This document shows, in pieces, positions 43,206 to 53,434 of a stretch of 64,000 bases of DNA; the first letter of the stretch is position 1; each line of letters starts with the position of its first letter. Source of the stretch: CAZBBC01 sp964489835 (GTDB taxonomy: Bacteria > Calditrichota > Calditrichia > JAJRVZ01); contig CAZBBC010000006.1 in the NCBI GenBank assembly GCA_964489835.1, positions 25,712 to 89,711 on the forward strand, written 5' to 3'. Under the pieces are notes generated by a model, which worked only from the letters and a program-made list of their open reading frames with translations, searched no databases and had not been told where the DNA came from. The translations under genes were made by a program, and so were the position numbers.

Positions 43206-44450
43206 ATGTTAAAAAAACCACTCATTATACTTATCTTTGCCGGTTTATATCTGGCCAGCTGTAATAAAGATTTTTCACCGATTGGCGCCGATCAATGGCA
43301 ACCGATGCGGCCATTAACACCTTTGGAAAAAAGTCTGGTCGAATCAGCGGGGAATTTTGGCCTGGAATTATTTAAAGCAATAGAGGAAGAGGATCAGAAT
43401 AAAGATATATTCATCTCTCCACTCAGCGTCTCCATGGCCCTGGGTATGACCTTAAATGGCGCCGACAGCAGCACCTATCAGGCCATGCGACAGACCCTCC
43501 AATTGGCTGATCTTTCCAATGAGGACATCAATCGTTCTTACCAGAGCTTACTAAAGCTACTGCTCAATGCTGATCCTAAAGTCATCATGGAGATCGCCAA
43601 CTCTATCTGGCACCGCGATAATATTCCCGTCGAGGCCTCTTTTCTTGATATCAATCGCACCTTCTTCGATGCCACGATCATGCCCATGAATTTTAAGGAT
43701 CCGGCCACAGTTACAGCGATCAACAACTGGGTAAACAGCAAAACGCATGGCAAAATTAGCGAGGTGGTTGACAGCATTGATCCGCTGACGCTGATGTTTC
43801 TGATCAATGCCATCTATTTCAAGGGCACCTGGCAATATGAGTTTGATAAAGATAAAACCGCTAACGCCTCTTTTTACCTGATGGGGGGTGAAACCGTGAA
43901 CTGCCAGATGATGCGCCTTGAAAGTGATTTATCCTATTATTCTGATGATCAGGTGCAGATCGTCGAACTCCCTTACGGGGATGGTGCTTTTAGTATGGTC
44001 ATACTCCTGCCCAGAAGCAGTGACAACCTTCATTCATTGATAATGAATCTGGATAAAACGCACTGGGAATATTATATCAGCCAGCTGAATACATCGTCCG
44101 TTGGTCTGGAATTGCCCAAATTCAAGTTGGAATATAAACTGATAATGAATCATGTCCTAAGTCAGATGGGCATGGCGGTTGCTTTCGATCCTTTTCATGC
44201 GGATTTCAGCCGAATCAACCCGCAGCTGCAACTCTATATCAGTTCCGTACTGCATAAAACCTTTGTGCAGGTGGACGAAGAGGGGACGGAAGCGGCAGCG
44301 GTTACGGTGGTTGAAATTGGTTACACGTCTGTCGGTCCACACGGTATTTATATGCGTGTCGATCGTCCCTTTGTTTTTGCTTTACGGGAACGCCAGTCCG
44401 GAACACTCTTATTCATGGGTAAAATATTACAGCCGCAATGGTCGGAATAA
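43206..44450 (+). CDS. Serpin lipoprotein (serine-protease inhibitor family)
   Basis: 414 residues with lipobox YLASC (Cys19), so it is probably anchored in the outer membrane or periplasm. Serpin landmarks are FISPLSVSMALGMTLNGAD, INNWVNSKTHGKISEVVDSI, LINAIYFKGTWQYEFDKDKT, the hinge VDEEGTEAAAVTVVE and the closing DRPFVFALRERQSGTLLFMGKI. The Ala-rich hinge is of the inhibitory type. By alignment with alpha-1-antitrypsin from memory, P1 falls near Tyr-Thr-Ser in IGYTSVGP, suggesting a chymotrypsin- or elastase-like target (inference). AAAGGAATAACAGAT precedes ATG 43206. Confidence 0.92.
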   Translation: MLKKPLIILIFAGLYLASCNKDFSPIGADQWQPMRPLTPLEKSLVESAGNFGLELFKAIEEEDQNKDIFISPLSVSMALGMTLNGADSSTYQAMRQTLQLADLSNEDINRSYQSLLKLLLNADPKVIMEIANSIWHRDNIPVEASFLDINRTFFDATIMPMNFKDPATVTAINNWVNSKTHGKISEVVDSIDPLTLMFLINAIYFKGTWQYEFDKDKTANASFYLMGGETVNCQMMRLESDLSYYSDDQVQIVELPYGDGAFSMVILLPRSSDNLHSLIMNLDKTHWEYYISQLNTSSVGLELPKFKLEYKLIMNHVLSQMGMAVAFDPFHADFSRINPQLQLYISSVLHKTFVQVDEEGTEAAAVTVVEIGYTSVGPHGIYMRVDRPFVFALRERQSGTLLFMGKILQPQWSE

Positions 44451-44509
44451 GATATTTATATATTGATAGTATCAAATGACCATGGGAATTAAAAAATTTG
44501 ACAGGTTTA

Positions 44510-44528
44510 ATCCCGACTAAGCCGGGAT
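44510..44528. repeat. ATCCCG/CGGGAT hairpin downstream of the serpin gene
   Basis: ATCCCG and CGGGAT pair around a seven-base loop 60 bp after the serpin stop. An A-run rather than a T-run follows on the plus strand, so it is not a standard terminator for that gene. The following 130 bp include AAATACAAAATAAATAAT and CTCCGAGTGCTCTGTGG strings like those at 26675-26720. Confidence 0.5.
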
Positions 44529-44699
44529 CTAAAAAAATAAACGTTAGTCATATGATACAAACTTATGCGGAATGGCAGAGAGATAAAACAGATAATTCAA
44601 AATACAAAATAAATAATAAAAAAACTCCGTATTCTCCGAGTGCTCTGTGGCAATAAAATATTGCAGCTTTAATGAAAGCCATAAATAAAGGAGGGCTAA

Positions 44700-46163
44700 A
44701 TGTTACCCGTCATTAATTGTTCCCTCTTCATTAAATTAAGATTTGTTTTAATTCTCCTAATATATCCGGCAACTGTCTTCGCACAATTAATAAGTATTAA
44801 AACAGTACCTGTAGCCACCGGCGATCAATTTCTGATTTATCCATCACAAAATTTAGGTATCGGTGGTCTAAGTTTAGCCCTGGATGATTCTCTGGGCGAT
44901 CCATTTGTCAACCCAGCCAAAGGTGATTTAATAAACGGTACTTATATCGTGGGTACCCCCTCTTATTATTCAATGACCGAGGATCTGGGTTCTGCACAAA
45001 CACTCCCCCTTACTGTGCTTTCAGGTTCTCAAAACTGGTTTGGAACAGTCAATCTTTCCATTCAGGAGGTCACCCCGGCAGTACTTAATCCGAATGCCCA
45101 TTCGAATGATCATAAAATATTGGGAAATTCCTATTTTTCTACTTCCCTTGGTCGGCATCTACCCGGCTCAAATATATCCGTTGGCGCCAGTCTCTTTTGG
45201 GCGCGTCTGAAAAGCCTGGGCGGCGTAGAATATCTATATGGAAATAGCGCCAATCTTGAACAAAACGGAGATATGCTCGATTTCCGGGTTGGTCTCGTCG
45301 CCAGACTGAAAGAAAAAAGAACGATAGAAACCATATTTTTGTATAATCGGTATGATATGACCCATATCGTGGATAATCTATTCCGGCGTGAGTTTGAATA
45401 CAATAGTTTCGATCCGTTTATATTGGGTCGGGAAGAAAACCGAGATCGGACCCACACCTGGGGGTTGCATCTCGGATATACACAACCTTTTTTTGACGGT
45501 CCCTGGCATCTGGGAGGGGCGGTTACCATTAATCAAAAAAGGCATCCAAAAATTCCCAACTATAGATTGATGAATATACGTCGTGATCCTGGTGAATCCT
45601 GGGCGTATAATATTGGGTTGGGAATGTCCAGAACGGACGATGAAGCGACGATCGGATTCGATTTTATCTATGAACCGATCTGGAGTCATACCTGGGCTGA
45701 TGCCGCTGAACCTATTGAATTTTTCGATGGCATTAAAATTTCTGAAGGGCAGAAGACGGTCGATAATTACTTTACTTTTTCCAATTGGATCCTCCGCTTA
45801 GGCGCACAGGCGCGTTATCAGAATTCTGCGATGGATCTGGGCTTTGTGATACACAGAATCAGTTATAATCTGTACCAAAAAGACTACCGCATTAATTCCT
45901 ATCGCAGTCAGGATGAGCAGTGGTTTGAATATACCGCCAGTTTTGGTTATCATCTCTATTTCAAAGCCTTTGAAATAAGCTATATGGTAAGAGCTACCCT
46001 GGGAACGGGACTTCCCTCAACCAGGGGAAGAGTCATTGACTTTGACTCCAGATCAGAAAACTTTTCTGCTGATTTCTTACCGGCACCGGATGGTTCACTG
46101 CGGGTAAATGAAGCGATTGTGCTTTCTCAGCGGATTATGATCGCAATTCCAATAGGCAATTAA
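44700..46163 (+). CDS. Probable outer-membrane beta-barrel protein 2
   Basis: 487 residues. Signal peptide LRFVLILLIYPATVFAQ. The mature part begins VATGDQFLIYPSQNLGIGGLSLALDDSLGDPFVNPA, a pattern like FadL/PorV-type barrel N termini where outer-membrane proteins list conserved NPA motifs. Strands alternate with Tyr/Trp-rich segments to a final SQRIMIAIPIGN. AAGGAGGGCTAA precedes ATG 44700. The role is unknown; uptake of a hydrophobic compound, or a scaffold, is possible. It follows the serpin by about 250 bp of repeat-rich sequence. Confidence 0.55.
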   Translation: MLPVINCSLFIKLRFVLILLIYPATVFAQLISIKTVPVATGDQFLIYPSQNLGIGGLSLALDDSLGDPFVNPAKGDLINGTYIVGTPSYYSMTEDLGSAQTLPLTVLSGSQNWFGTVNLSIQEVTPAVLNPNAHSNDHKILGNSYFSTSLGRHLPGSNISVGASLFWARLKSLGGVEYLYGNSANLEQNGDMLDFRVGLVARLKEKRTIETIFLYNRYDMTHIVDNLFRREFEYNSFDPFILGREENRDRTHTWGLHLGYTQPFFDGPWHLGGAVTINQKRHPKIPNYRLMNIRRDPGESWAYNIGLGMSRTDDEATIGFDFIYEPIWSHTWADAAEPIEFFDGIKISEGQKTVDNYFTFSNWILRLGAQARYQNSAMDLGFVIHRISYNLYQKDYRINSYRSQDEQWFEYTASFGYHLYFKAFEISYMVRATLGTGLPSTRGRVIDFDSRSENFSADFLPAPDGSLRVNEAIVLSQRIMIAIPIGN

Positions 46164-46206
46164 GATCTTTAACATCGAATAGGCTATCCACACTTCACGA
46201 TAATTT

Positions 46207-46300
46207 CTGAGATTGCTTCGCTAACGCTCGCAATGACGTTTCATTTGGTTACTGTAATCCGCCTTCCTCGTGAAGCGAGGTCTTCGGTAAGGCATGATCC
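46207..46300. repeat. Repeat pair: GCAATGACG string and GAAGACC-family hairpin copy 2
   Basis: 46207-46239 holds CTGAGATTGCTTCGCTAACG followed by CTCGCAATGACGT, a string that I recall as widely dispersed across unrelated bacteria. At 46261-46293, GCCTT-CCTCG-TGAAG-CGAGG-TCTTCGGTAAGGC folds into a two-part hairpin. Its minus strand (CCGAAGACC...) matches the flanks of the hairpin at 33349-33405. A TCCCC/GGGGA mini-hairpin follows at 46298-46315. All lie between the convergent barrel and GH20 genes. Confidence 0.6.
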
Positions 46301-46360
46301 CCCTTTTTATGGGGAGACTATGGTCCTTATGATATAAATAAAATTTGTAAATTTAAAAGA

Positions 46361-48697
46361 CTAGTAAAAATATTCCTCCGGCTGTATCTCGTGTTTTCCC
46401 ATTCCAGGGCCTTCCAGTGAAACCCGTAATGCCTTACCACCACCCGCCTGAAAATATTTGACACGGATCGGATGTAAACCGGCCTTAAGCGCTGCCTGGC
46501 TGTATTTTTCCTGCGCCCCATGCCAGCCTTCATTATCGACAACCAGTTGATCATTGATATGAAGCGAACTGCCATCATTGGATAAAAGAAAAAAGGTATA
46601 GACACCGTCTGCAGGAACTCTCACAAATCCTGAAAAAATAAATCCAAAAGATTCCGGGAATTCCATATCAGGATATGTGATTTGAGCGATATGACCATCC
46701 GTTTTTGGTTCCATCGTATCTAAGGCCCCGCTATGATCAATTTCATCGCTGGGTTCAAAATACTTGACCATGAGTCCATTTTTAATGTTACTCCGGGTTG
46801 TTGCTTCGGCCGGTATTGTCTTTATAAATTGTCCTTCATACATTTTACTGGCCCGCCCGTTGGGCATAAATTCTTTGGCTTTTATAACGGTCGACTCCGT
46901 CAGGTGAATCGGTGCGGTATATAGGAGCGATTCTTCCGAGGGTTCCTTACCATCAAGTGTATAGCGAACCTCTGAACCATATCTATTGCTGCGGATCTTC
47001 ACGTTTATATCATCGATAAAGACATTTTTTTTGTTAAAACCTACCAGGTCAGGCCAACAATAATTGGCGCCTGTTTCATCCAATCGTGAATAGTGAAAGG
47101 ACATCCTTTTTAAGAAATCATTTAAATCCCGCTTTTCTTTTTCTGACCAGACAACTTCGGCCAGGGCACACATCCGTGGTATGGCCATGTATTCAACGTC
47201 CTCGGGGGTTTTGATATATTCCGTCCAGACATTTCCCTGAGCACCCAGAATATATTGGATTTGATCAGCCAACAGTTCTTCCGGCACAGGTTCGAACTCA
47301 TACACCATTTCCAGGGGTAAAAAACCGCCAATGGCCAATGGCTCATTCATGGGATCGTTCTGGTAATAATCGAAATAACAATGAGAGGTGGGACTCATAA
47401 CCACATGATGCCTTTGTTTGGCTGCTTCAATGCCACCTTCTGTTCCCCGCCAGGACATGACCGCTGCATTTGGTGCCAGGCCTCCTTCAAGAATTTCATC
47501 CCAGCCAATGATTTGTCTTCCTTTAGAATTAAGAAAAGTTTCAATACGCCGGATAAAATAACTCTGCAGCTCGTCCTCATCTTCTAAATTTTCTTTTTCT
47601 ATGCGATTTTGACATTTCGGACAATTTTCCCAGCGCTCTTTCGGTGCTTCATCACCACCGATATGGATATATTTTGACGGAAAAAGATCAATGACCTCCG
47701 TAAGAACATTTTGTATAAAAGAAAACACGCTGTCGTTACCGGCACAATAGATATCATCGGCGATGCCCCAGACCTGACGTACCTTAAACGGACCACCGGT
47801 ACAGGAAAGATGGGGATAGGCAGTCAGAGCAGCCACTGAATGTCCGGGCATTTCGATTTCCGGAACCACAGTGATGTATTGCTCTTTGGCATATTGAACA
47901 ATTTCCCGGATTTCATCCTGGGTATAAAAACCACCATAGCGAATCCCATCGGTCACATGAGGTTTGCCGATATGTCCCACGACTGTTCCATCCCGGTAAG
48001 CGCCAATCTCCGTCAATCGCGGATATTTTTTTATCTCAACACGCCAGCCCTGATCGTCGGTTAAATGCACATGCAATATATTCATTTTGTGCATCGCCAG
48101 ATAATCAATATATCGCTTTACAAATGTCACCGGAAAGAAATGTCGACAAACATCCAAATGCATTCCCCGCCATTGAAACCTGGGGATATCTTCAATCTTT
48201 GCCGCCGGAACTGTCCAGTTTATATCATTCTGACTGGAATCGATGTTAAATATTTGCGGAGGCAGTAACTGAAACAGTGTCTGAAGCCCGTAGAATACAC
48301 CCCCCGGCTGACCGTGTATTATTATCTTATTGGAATCGCATTCCAAAGTATAACCCTCATCCCCAAATCTTGGGTCGATATCTTTGACCATTAAAAGTAT
48401 CGCATTTTTTACATCATGCGATTGCGTTTTTTGGATTACAGGTAGTTCGTAACCGCTTGTTTTTTCGATGCGGTTGGCCAAATATTGAGCAATTTTAAAG
48501 ATCTCGTCATTTCCGGGATCCACTAAAATTTGTGTGGATTCGGAAAGATGAAATTTTCCTTCGGTTATCGTTACCTTTGACGGCTTTGGTAATATATTTA
48601 GTGACGATTCATCCACTTTACTGCAGCCTGTCATAAAATTAATCGTGATGAATAAAAAAAATAACATAAAAATAGATAATAAAGTAAATCGCTTCAT
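46361..48697 (-). CDS. GH20 beta-N-acetylhexosaminidase lipoprotein with C-terminal PA14
   Basis: 778 residues. Lipobox FMTGC (Cys25). A GH20b N-terminal domain (about 33-170) precedes the TIM barrel (about 175-520): RGMHLDVCRHFFPVTFVKRY, LHVHLTDDQGWRVEI, VVPEIEMPGHSVAA and the catalytic D349-E350 in HIGGDEAPKERW. A beta-sandwich of the CHB_HEX_C type (RYTLDGKEPSEESLLY) and a PA14 domain (FSGFVRVPADGVYTFFLLSN, PIRVKYFQAGGGKALRV) complete it. The enzyme removes terminal GlcNAc or GalNAc using substrate-assisted catalysis; PA14 probably binds glycan. AAAGGATATCCCA precedes ATG 48697. The rhamnosidase gene upstream shares the two C-terminal modules. Confidence 0.92.
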   Translation of the reverse strand: MKRFTLLSIFMLFFLFITINFMTGCSKVDESSLNILPKPSKVTITEGKFHLSESTQILVDPGNDEIFKIAQYLANRIEKTSGYELPVIQKTQSHDVKNAILLMVKDIDPRFGDEGYTLECDSNKIIIHGQPGGVFYGLQTLFQLLPPQIFNIDSSQNDINWTVPAAKIEDIPRFQWRGMHLDVCRHFFPVTFVKRYIDYLAMHKMNILHVHLTDDQGWRVEIKKYPRLTEIGAYRDGTVVGHIGKPHVTDGIRYGGFYTQDEIREIVQYAKEQYITVVPEIEMPGHSVAALTAYPHLSCTGGPFKVRQVWGIADDIYCAGNDSVFSFIQNVLTEVIDLFPSKYIHIGGDEAPKERWENCPKCQNRIEKENLEDEDELQSYFIRRIETFLNSKGRQIIGWDEILEGGLAPNAAVMSWRGTEGGIEAAKQRHHVVMSPTSHCYFDYYQNDPMNEPLAIGGFLPLEMVYEFEPVPEELLADQIQYILGAQGNVWTEYIKTPEDVEYMAIPRMCALAEVVWSEKEKRDLNDFLKRMSFHYSRLDETGANYCWPDLVGFNKKNVFIDDINVKIRSNRYGSEVRYTLDGKEPSEESLLYTAPIHLTESTVIKAKEFMPNGRASKMYEGQFIKTIPAEATTRSNIKNGLMVKYFEPSDEIDHSGALDTMEPKTDGHIAQITYPDMEFPESFGFIFSGFVRVPADGVYTFFLLSNDGSSLHINDQLVVDNEGWHGAQEKYSQAALKAGLHPIRVKYFQAGGGKALRVSLEGPGMGKHEIQPEEYFY

Positions 48698-48795
48698 TGG
48701 GATATCCTTTTTTTAAATTAACTTTTGACCCATACCGCACCTAGCGGGACGGGGTGGGTTATTAATCCTGTCCAATTATTACATTTCCTACTATT

Positions 48796-51700
48796 CTATT
48801 GATTGCGATCATTCAAATATAACACAGACCCGGGTATCATTTTACGTTCGATACCCGGTCCTTTATAGTAAGCAGTCACAACCTTACTGCCCCCGCTTTG
48901 AAAATAGGTCACTCTAATAGGATGCCTTCCCGCTTCCAGATGAACTCTCCCGCTCATTTCCTTGGCACCATGTTCTCCGTCATTGTCTACTATCCGTTTA
49001 TTATCGATAAATAATTGACTGCCGTCATTGGAATTTGTATAAAAAAAATAATCACCGTCACGATCGATCTGTATATATCCGTGAAATACCAACGCGAAAT
49101 TTTGCGCCGGGCTCTCAAGCCCTTTTAAAGATATCTGGTAGGTATTTCCCCTTTTAACCGGTTCTAGTTTTTCGAAATCGGGAAGGTGAGTGAAGGCGCC
49201 GGTATACATCTCCCATTTGATACTATTCCTGGTTGTATCAATAAAGTCATAGACCACTGATTTATCCATACTCGGGTGATAATCTTTTTTAAAGGCTTTT
49301 GCCTTCACGGTTGTGTTTTCCGCAATATNNNNNNNNNNNNNNNNNNNNNNNNNNNNNNNNNNNNNNNNNNNNNNNNNNNNNNNNNNNNNNNNNNNNNNNN
49401 NNNNNNNNNNNNNNNNNNNNNNNNNNNNGGGTGATAATCTTTTTTAAAGGCTTTTGCCTTCACGGTTGTGTTTTCCGCAATATGAAAGGGATGTTTATAT
49501 ATCGGAGCAGAATCATTGACTTCCTGACCCTTGGTTGTATAGTGGATGTCAGCCCCTTTTGTTTTACATTTTATATTTACCAGTATCTCAGCAGGGATGG
49601 TAACAATGGTATCTGACGGGCTGATTTCAGGTGAAGCCACATAGGGAACAAATGTTTTAATTTTGAAACGATCCGAGGTAAAGGTATACCGGCCCGATTC
49701 GATTTCATAAACCGCCCGGTTTTCCTCCCGGCGCACTTCACGGACGCCTGGTGAATCTGAAGCCAACCGGCCGCTTTCACGAACGATACCTTCGGGATCT
49801 GCCGGCACAAAAATCGTAGCGGTTGTATTTGCCGGAATACAGATATCCCAATGAAATTTATTGTTCTCCATTTGCCACTCACTTTTAATTAAACCGCTGA
49901 TTGACCGGTAAGAGGCTTTGACGAAATTGAGATGACCAGTGACTTCCGGGCGCATAACGATATGTTTAAACCCGGGATTATCAGGATCGGGCTTGATTCC
50001 GGCCAGATTTTCATATAACCAGGTAATGAGATCACCCAGCAGCATCACATGATTGTGTGAATTCATACCGGGATCACCTTTATCACCATTCCACAACTCC
50101 CAGATCGTTGTCGCTCCATGTTCAACCATGTATCCCCAGCTGGGATAGGTATTTTGTGATGCCAGGGTATAAGCGATGTCCGCCCGGTCATTGGCTGTCA
50201 AAATCCGCATCAGCCACTGACAACCGATCAGTCCGGTTCCCACATGACCCTCACTTTCTCCCAGAATTTTTGCGACAAGATTCTCAAATATTTTACCCCG
50301 GTAATTGTCCGGAACCAGACCAAAGGCCAGGGCAAGAACGTTTGATGTTTGAGAGTTGTTACTGTACTGAATATTGTCTGTATTTAAAAATTTTTCATTA
50401 AAGGCCTTTCGCATCTTTTGAGCAAGATCCTGAAAACCCTCGGCCTCCGATGTTTTATTCAAAAGATTGGCGAAGCGGGCCATTAATTGCAATTCGTGAA
50501 AAAAGTAGGCTGTTCCGATAAATTCGCCACTGGTCGTTCGCATCGGATCATTGGTATGAATAAAAGTTAAATCTTCCGGCGGCACACACCAATCGCCATA
50601 ATTATCTTTCGGCATAATGCCATTATTCAAATACTGGCTCATGTATTCGATCCATTTCTTCATACTGGGATAATGCCGTTGTATGGTATTTAAATCTCCA
50701 TAGTGATCATAGAGCATCGCCGGTATAATAATATAGGAACCGGGCCAGGTTGTATTATCATTATAAAAAGGCCAGTAAGAGGGAGCGACATCGGGTATAC
50801 TGCCACTTTCACGCTGCGCATCCTGAATATCAACCAACCATTTATTATACAGTTTAGAAATATCAAAGATATAGCTCTCCCCTTTTGACTCCACCGATCG
50901 GTCACCCAGCCAACCCTGGCGTTCATCGCGCTGGGGACAGTCAGTAGGGATACTGCGATAATTGCCCATGATACCCCAAACCGCATTATTGTATATTTTA
51001 TTGATCAGGACATCAGAGCAGCTGAAGGTGCCGGTATTTTCCACGGCATCATAAACGACCCGTCCCTCAATGGTTGAGAGATCGGGAGTACCGGGAAAGC
51101 CCCGCATTTCAACATAGCGGAATCCGTGATAGGTAAATCGCGGCTCCCAGATTTCGGTTTCAACACCTTTCAGGGTATAGATATCGGTCACTTTCGCGCC
51201 ACGGATATTATCCATAAAAAGCATACCGTCATCCCGAAGAACCTCGGCAAATTTCAGAAAAACCTGTGTTCCTCTTTCTCCCTTCACTTTCAACTGTACC
51301 CAACCAACCATATTCTGTCCCATATCAAAAACAAATAGACCTGGTTTCACTTCAGACACAGCCACCGGCCGGATCGTTTTCATCACTTTGATCGGTTCAT
51401 TCATCTGCGCTACCAATTTCTCTCCCGGCTTCGAAACTAACGTTGCCTTTTGCCAGGATGAATCATTAAAACCTGTTTGATTCCAGTAACCAACCTCTTT
51501 TCGGGCATCATAAATCTCGCCGTCATATTCATTATTGGCCTGGATCGGCCCGTCTGTAAACAATCTCCATTGATCATCACTCACAACCGCGGTTGACGTA
51601 CCATCGCTAAAATGAATATTAATTTGCATGAGTAATTTGGGATATCCATAAGTGCGGGTATTTGTGGGTTCACCGGTACGGGGAGCAAAATAACGGCCAT

Positions 51701-52454
51701 TGCCCAGAATGACGCCGACAGCATTGTCCTTCCGTTTCAATTGCTTTGTTACATCGAAGGTCATATAAAAAGCCCGTTTATTGTATTCGGTCAATCCTGG
51801 GGAGAGAACCTGATCACCAATTTTTTCTCCATTAAGATATAGTTCATACAATCCCAACCCGCAGACAAAGGCGGTCGCCCGTTTAACATTTTTGGTGATC
51901 TTGAATTCTGTTCGCAGCATTCTTGCTGAAAGACGCCGCTGTTCCGGATCCGGATTATCCTCACCAACTGGCTTATCAAGACCGATCCATTGGGCCTCCC
52001 AATCGGTTTCCTTAAGCAGACCGGTAGACCAGAAAGCGGGTGTACTCCAGGTAGATTTCTGCCCGTCTTTATCCCAGACACGTACTTTCCAAAAATATTG
52101 ATGGTCACTCTGCAGAGGAGTTCCTTCATAATATATATGGGTGGATTTTGAGGAAAGAATTTTACCACTGTCCCAGGCATTGCCGATATCCTTAGACAAG
52201 TTTGCAGACGTAGTTGCCACTAAAATCTGATAGGCTGTCTGCCTCTGTCCACGTTGATCCGAGTCCATTACCCAACTCAGACGTGGTGTTAAAACATCAA
52301 TCCCCTGTGGATTGACCCGGTATTCACAACGTAAATTTTTAATAGCGGTTGATTCTGCACCATGAACAGAATATATGATCGGAAGAGAAAATAGTATGAA
52401 TAACGTTATGATTATAAAATTTTTCACACCAAAATAAATGTTTTTTGTTTTCAC
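48796..52454 (-). CDS. GH78 alpha-L-rhamnosidase with C-terminal Fn3-like and PA14 modules (interrupted by an assembly gap)
   Basis: Start is GTG 52454 after GGAGAATGGTGTT, with signal peptide FIIITLFILFSLPIIYSVHG. Fn3-like and N-terminal sandwich domains (WMDSDQRGQRQTAYQI, RMLRTEFKITKNVKRA) lead to the (alpha/alpha)6 core with DCPQRDERQGWLGDRSVES and the late GATTIWELWNG and MNSHNHVM segments. The C terminus has a CHB_HEX_C-like module and PA14 (FHGYIQIDRDGDYFFYTNS, HPIRVTYFQSGGSK). The 100 N are flanked by the same 55 bp. Removing N plus one copy leaves 3504 bp, 1167 residues in one frame, so the gene is intact. It cleaves terminal alpha-L-rhamnose from plant or algal glycans. Confidence 0.9.
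49329..49428. other. Assembly gap (100 N) flanked by a 55-bp duplicated overlap
   Basis: The 55 bases before the gap (49274-49328) are identical to the 55 after it (49429-49483). An exact overlap of this size is what unmerged contig ends from a k=55 graph assembly look like. The true gap is probably minus 55 bp, not plus 100. Confidence 0.92.
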
Positions 52455-52789
52455 AACACCATTCTCCTATTATAAAGATATCTAGCTTAATACTCAGGAT
52501 ATCGTAACTAACCTAAATTATTCACCACGGAATCACGCAGAAAAACACAGAATAATAAAAAACAATACGTTAAATAAAAAAATATATCATGTAAATCCTG
52601 TGATCCTGTCGAAAAATATATGTCGCAGTATCATATGATACTAACTATAAGTAATCACATCAATACACTCGCGGGGACACTAAACCGCGCAGTATAACTT
52701 TTTATATTTGAGGGAAAGGACTATACCGTTTGATACTTTACAAGGATAGAATAAAAAGATTTTACCTTAAAAGCAAAATTTAAGGTACT
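52455..52789. other. Repeat-rich intergenic region upstream of the rhamnosidase gene
   Basis: 335 bp with no ORF. It contains CACCACGGAATCACGCAG-type sequence at about 52520-52550, AAATCCTGTGATCCTGTCG at 52593-52611, the 16-bp palindrome at 52627-52642 and a TTTGATACTTT string at 52729-52739. The rhamnosidase promoter should be here, but no canonical pair was identified. Confidence 0.5.
52627..52642. promoter_or_regulatory. 16-bp perfect palindrome, candidate operator
   Basis: AGTATCATATGATACT is its own reverse complement, about 175 bp upstream of the rhamnosidase start codon. The half-site GTATCAWA recurs in other intergenic sites (39228, 44468, 44551, 52729, 56833). A dimeric regulator could bind here, but no regulator gene is adjacent. 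Confidence 0.4.
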
Positions 52790-53395
52790 TTAATCCTGGG
52801 CTCTATTAAGAAAATCATCAAATGGTTTGAGCGCTTTAAAAACATTGGCTGAATGAGGTAATAATTGTGCTGAGATTGCATCGGCATCACTTACTTTATG
52901 AACCGCCAAAAAACTTTTATATCTCAATAAATCAATGAACGGATGGTCAGCGGGATAGTCTTTAGGTTTTGTTTTTAATTGATCACCTTCTATCTCATTA
53001 AAGTATTTTTTGAAACTTCTATCATTTAAGATTTGGGTGAATTCATTACCATGATGAGCTATCGTCTCTCTGATTGCTTTAAGCCACGGTGCCGGGGGAA
53101 GATATGCCCCACCGGCAAGAAATGAATTTCCTGGCTCGAGATGAATATAATANNNNNNNNNNNNNNNNNNNNNNNNNNNNNNNNNNNNNNNNNNNNNNNN
53201 NNNNNNNNNNNNNNNNNNNNNNNNNNNNNNNNNNNNNNNNNNNNNNNNNNNNGCACCAAAATTTGTTTTATAGGGTGTTTTGATTTTGGAAAAGCGGGTA
53301 TCACGATAGATACGGAAAATACATTTCCTGGGTTCAAGTTGAATAATCGGTGGGTCAAACCTAGCAATTTGCTTTATAAGTTCACCAAGGAACAT
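52790..53395 (-). pseudogene. DUF2461 protein, 5'-truncated and interrupted by an assembly gap
   Basis: The frame reads FLGELIKQIARFDPP, then the conserved FRIYRDTRFSKIKTPYKTNFG, the gap, then YYIHLEPGNSFLAGGAYLPPAPWLKAIRE, all DUF2461 signatures, to the natural C terminus. Full-length members begin about 38 residues earlier with an NNREWF-type motif. Here the upstream frame reaches the stop of the NYN gene after 13 codons, so that part is absent. The 100 N probably stand for a shorter real sequence, since the family has only about 12-15 residues here. Either a truncated remnant or a gene now starting at ATG 53395. Function of DUF2461 is unknown. Confidence 0.7.
53153..53252. other. Assembly gap (100 N)
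   Basis: Exactly 100 N within the DUF2461 frame. Unlike the first gap, the two flanks share no visible overlap, so a short unsequenced segment is missing. Confidence 0.9.
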
Positions 53396-53434
53396 TTCAA
53401 AAAAGGTTAAGATTGGAAAATTATTGATAACTAT

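Noticed and set aside
44510..44528. Hairpin considered as the serpin terminator
   Set aside because: An A-run, not a T-run, follows on the plus strand; treated as a repeat.
49274..49483. 55-bp direct repeat flanking the N run, considered as a tandem repeat or mobile-element footprint
   Set aside because: Copies abut the 100-N gap exactly and joining them restores one frame, so it is an assembly overlap.
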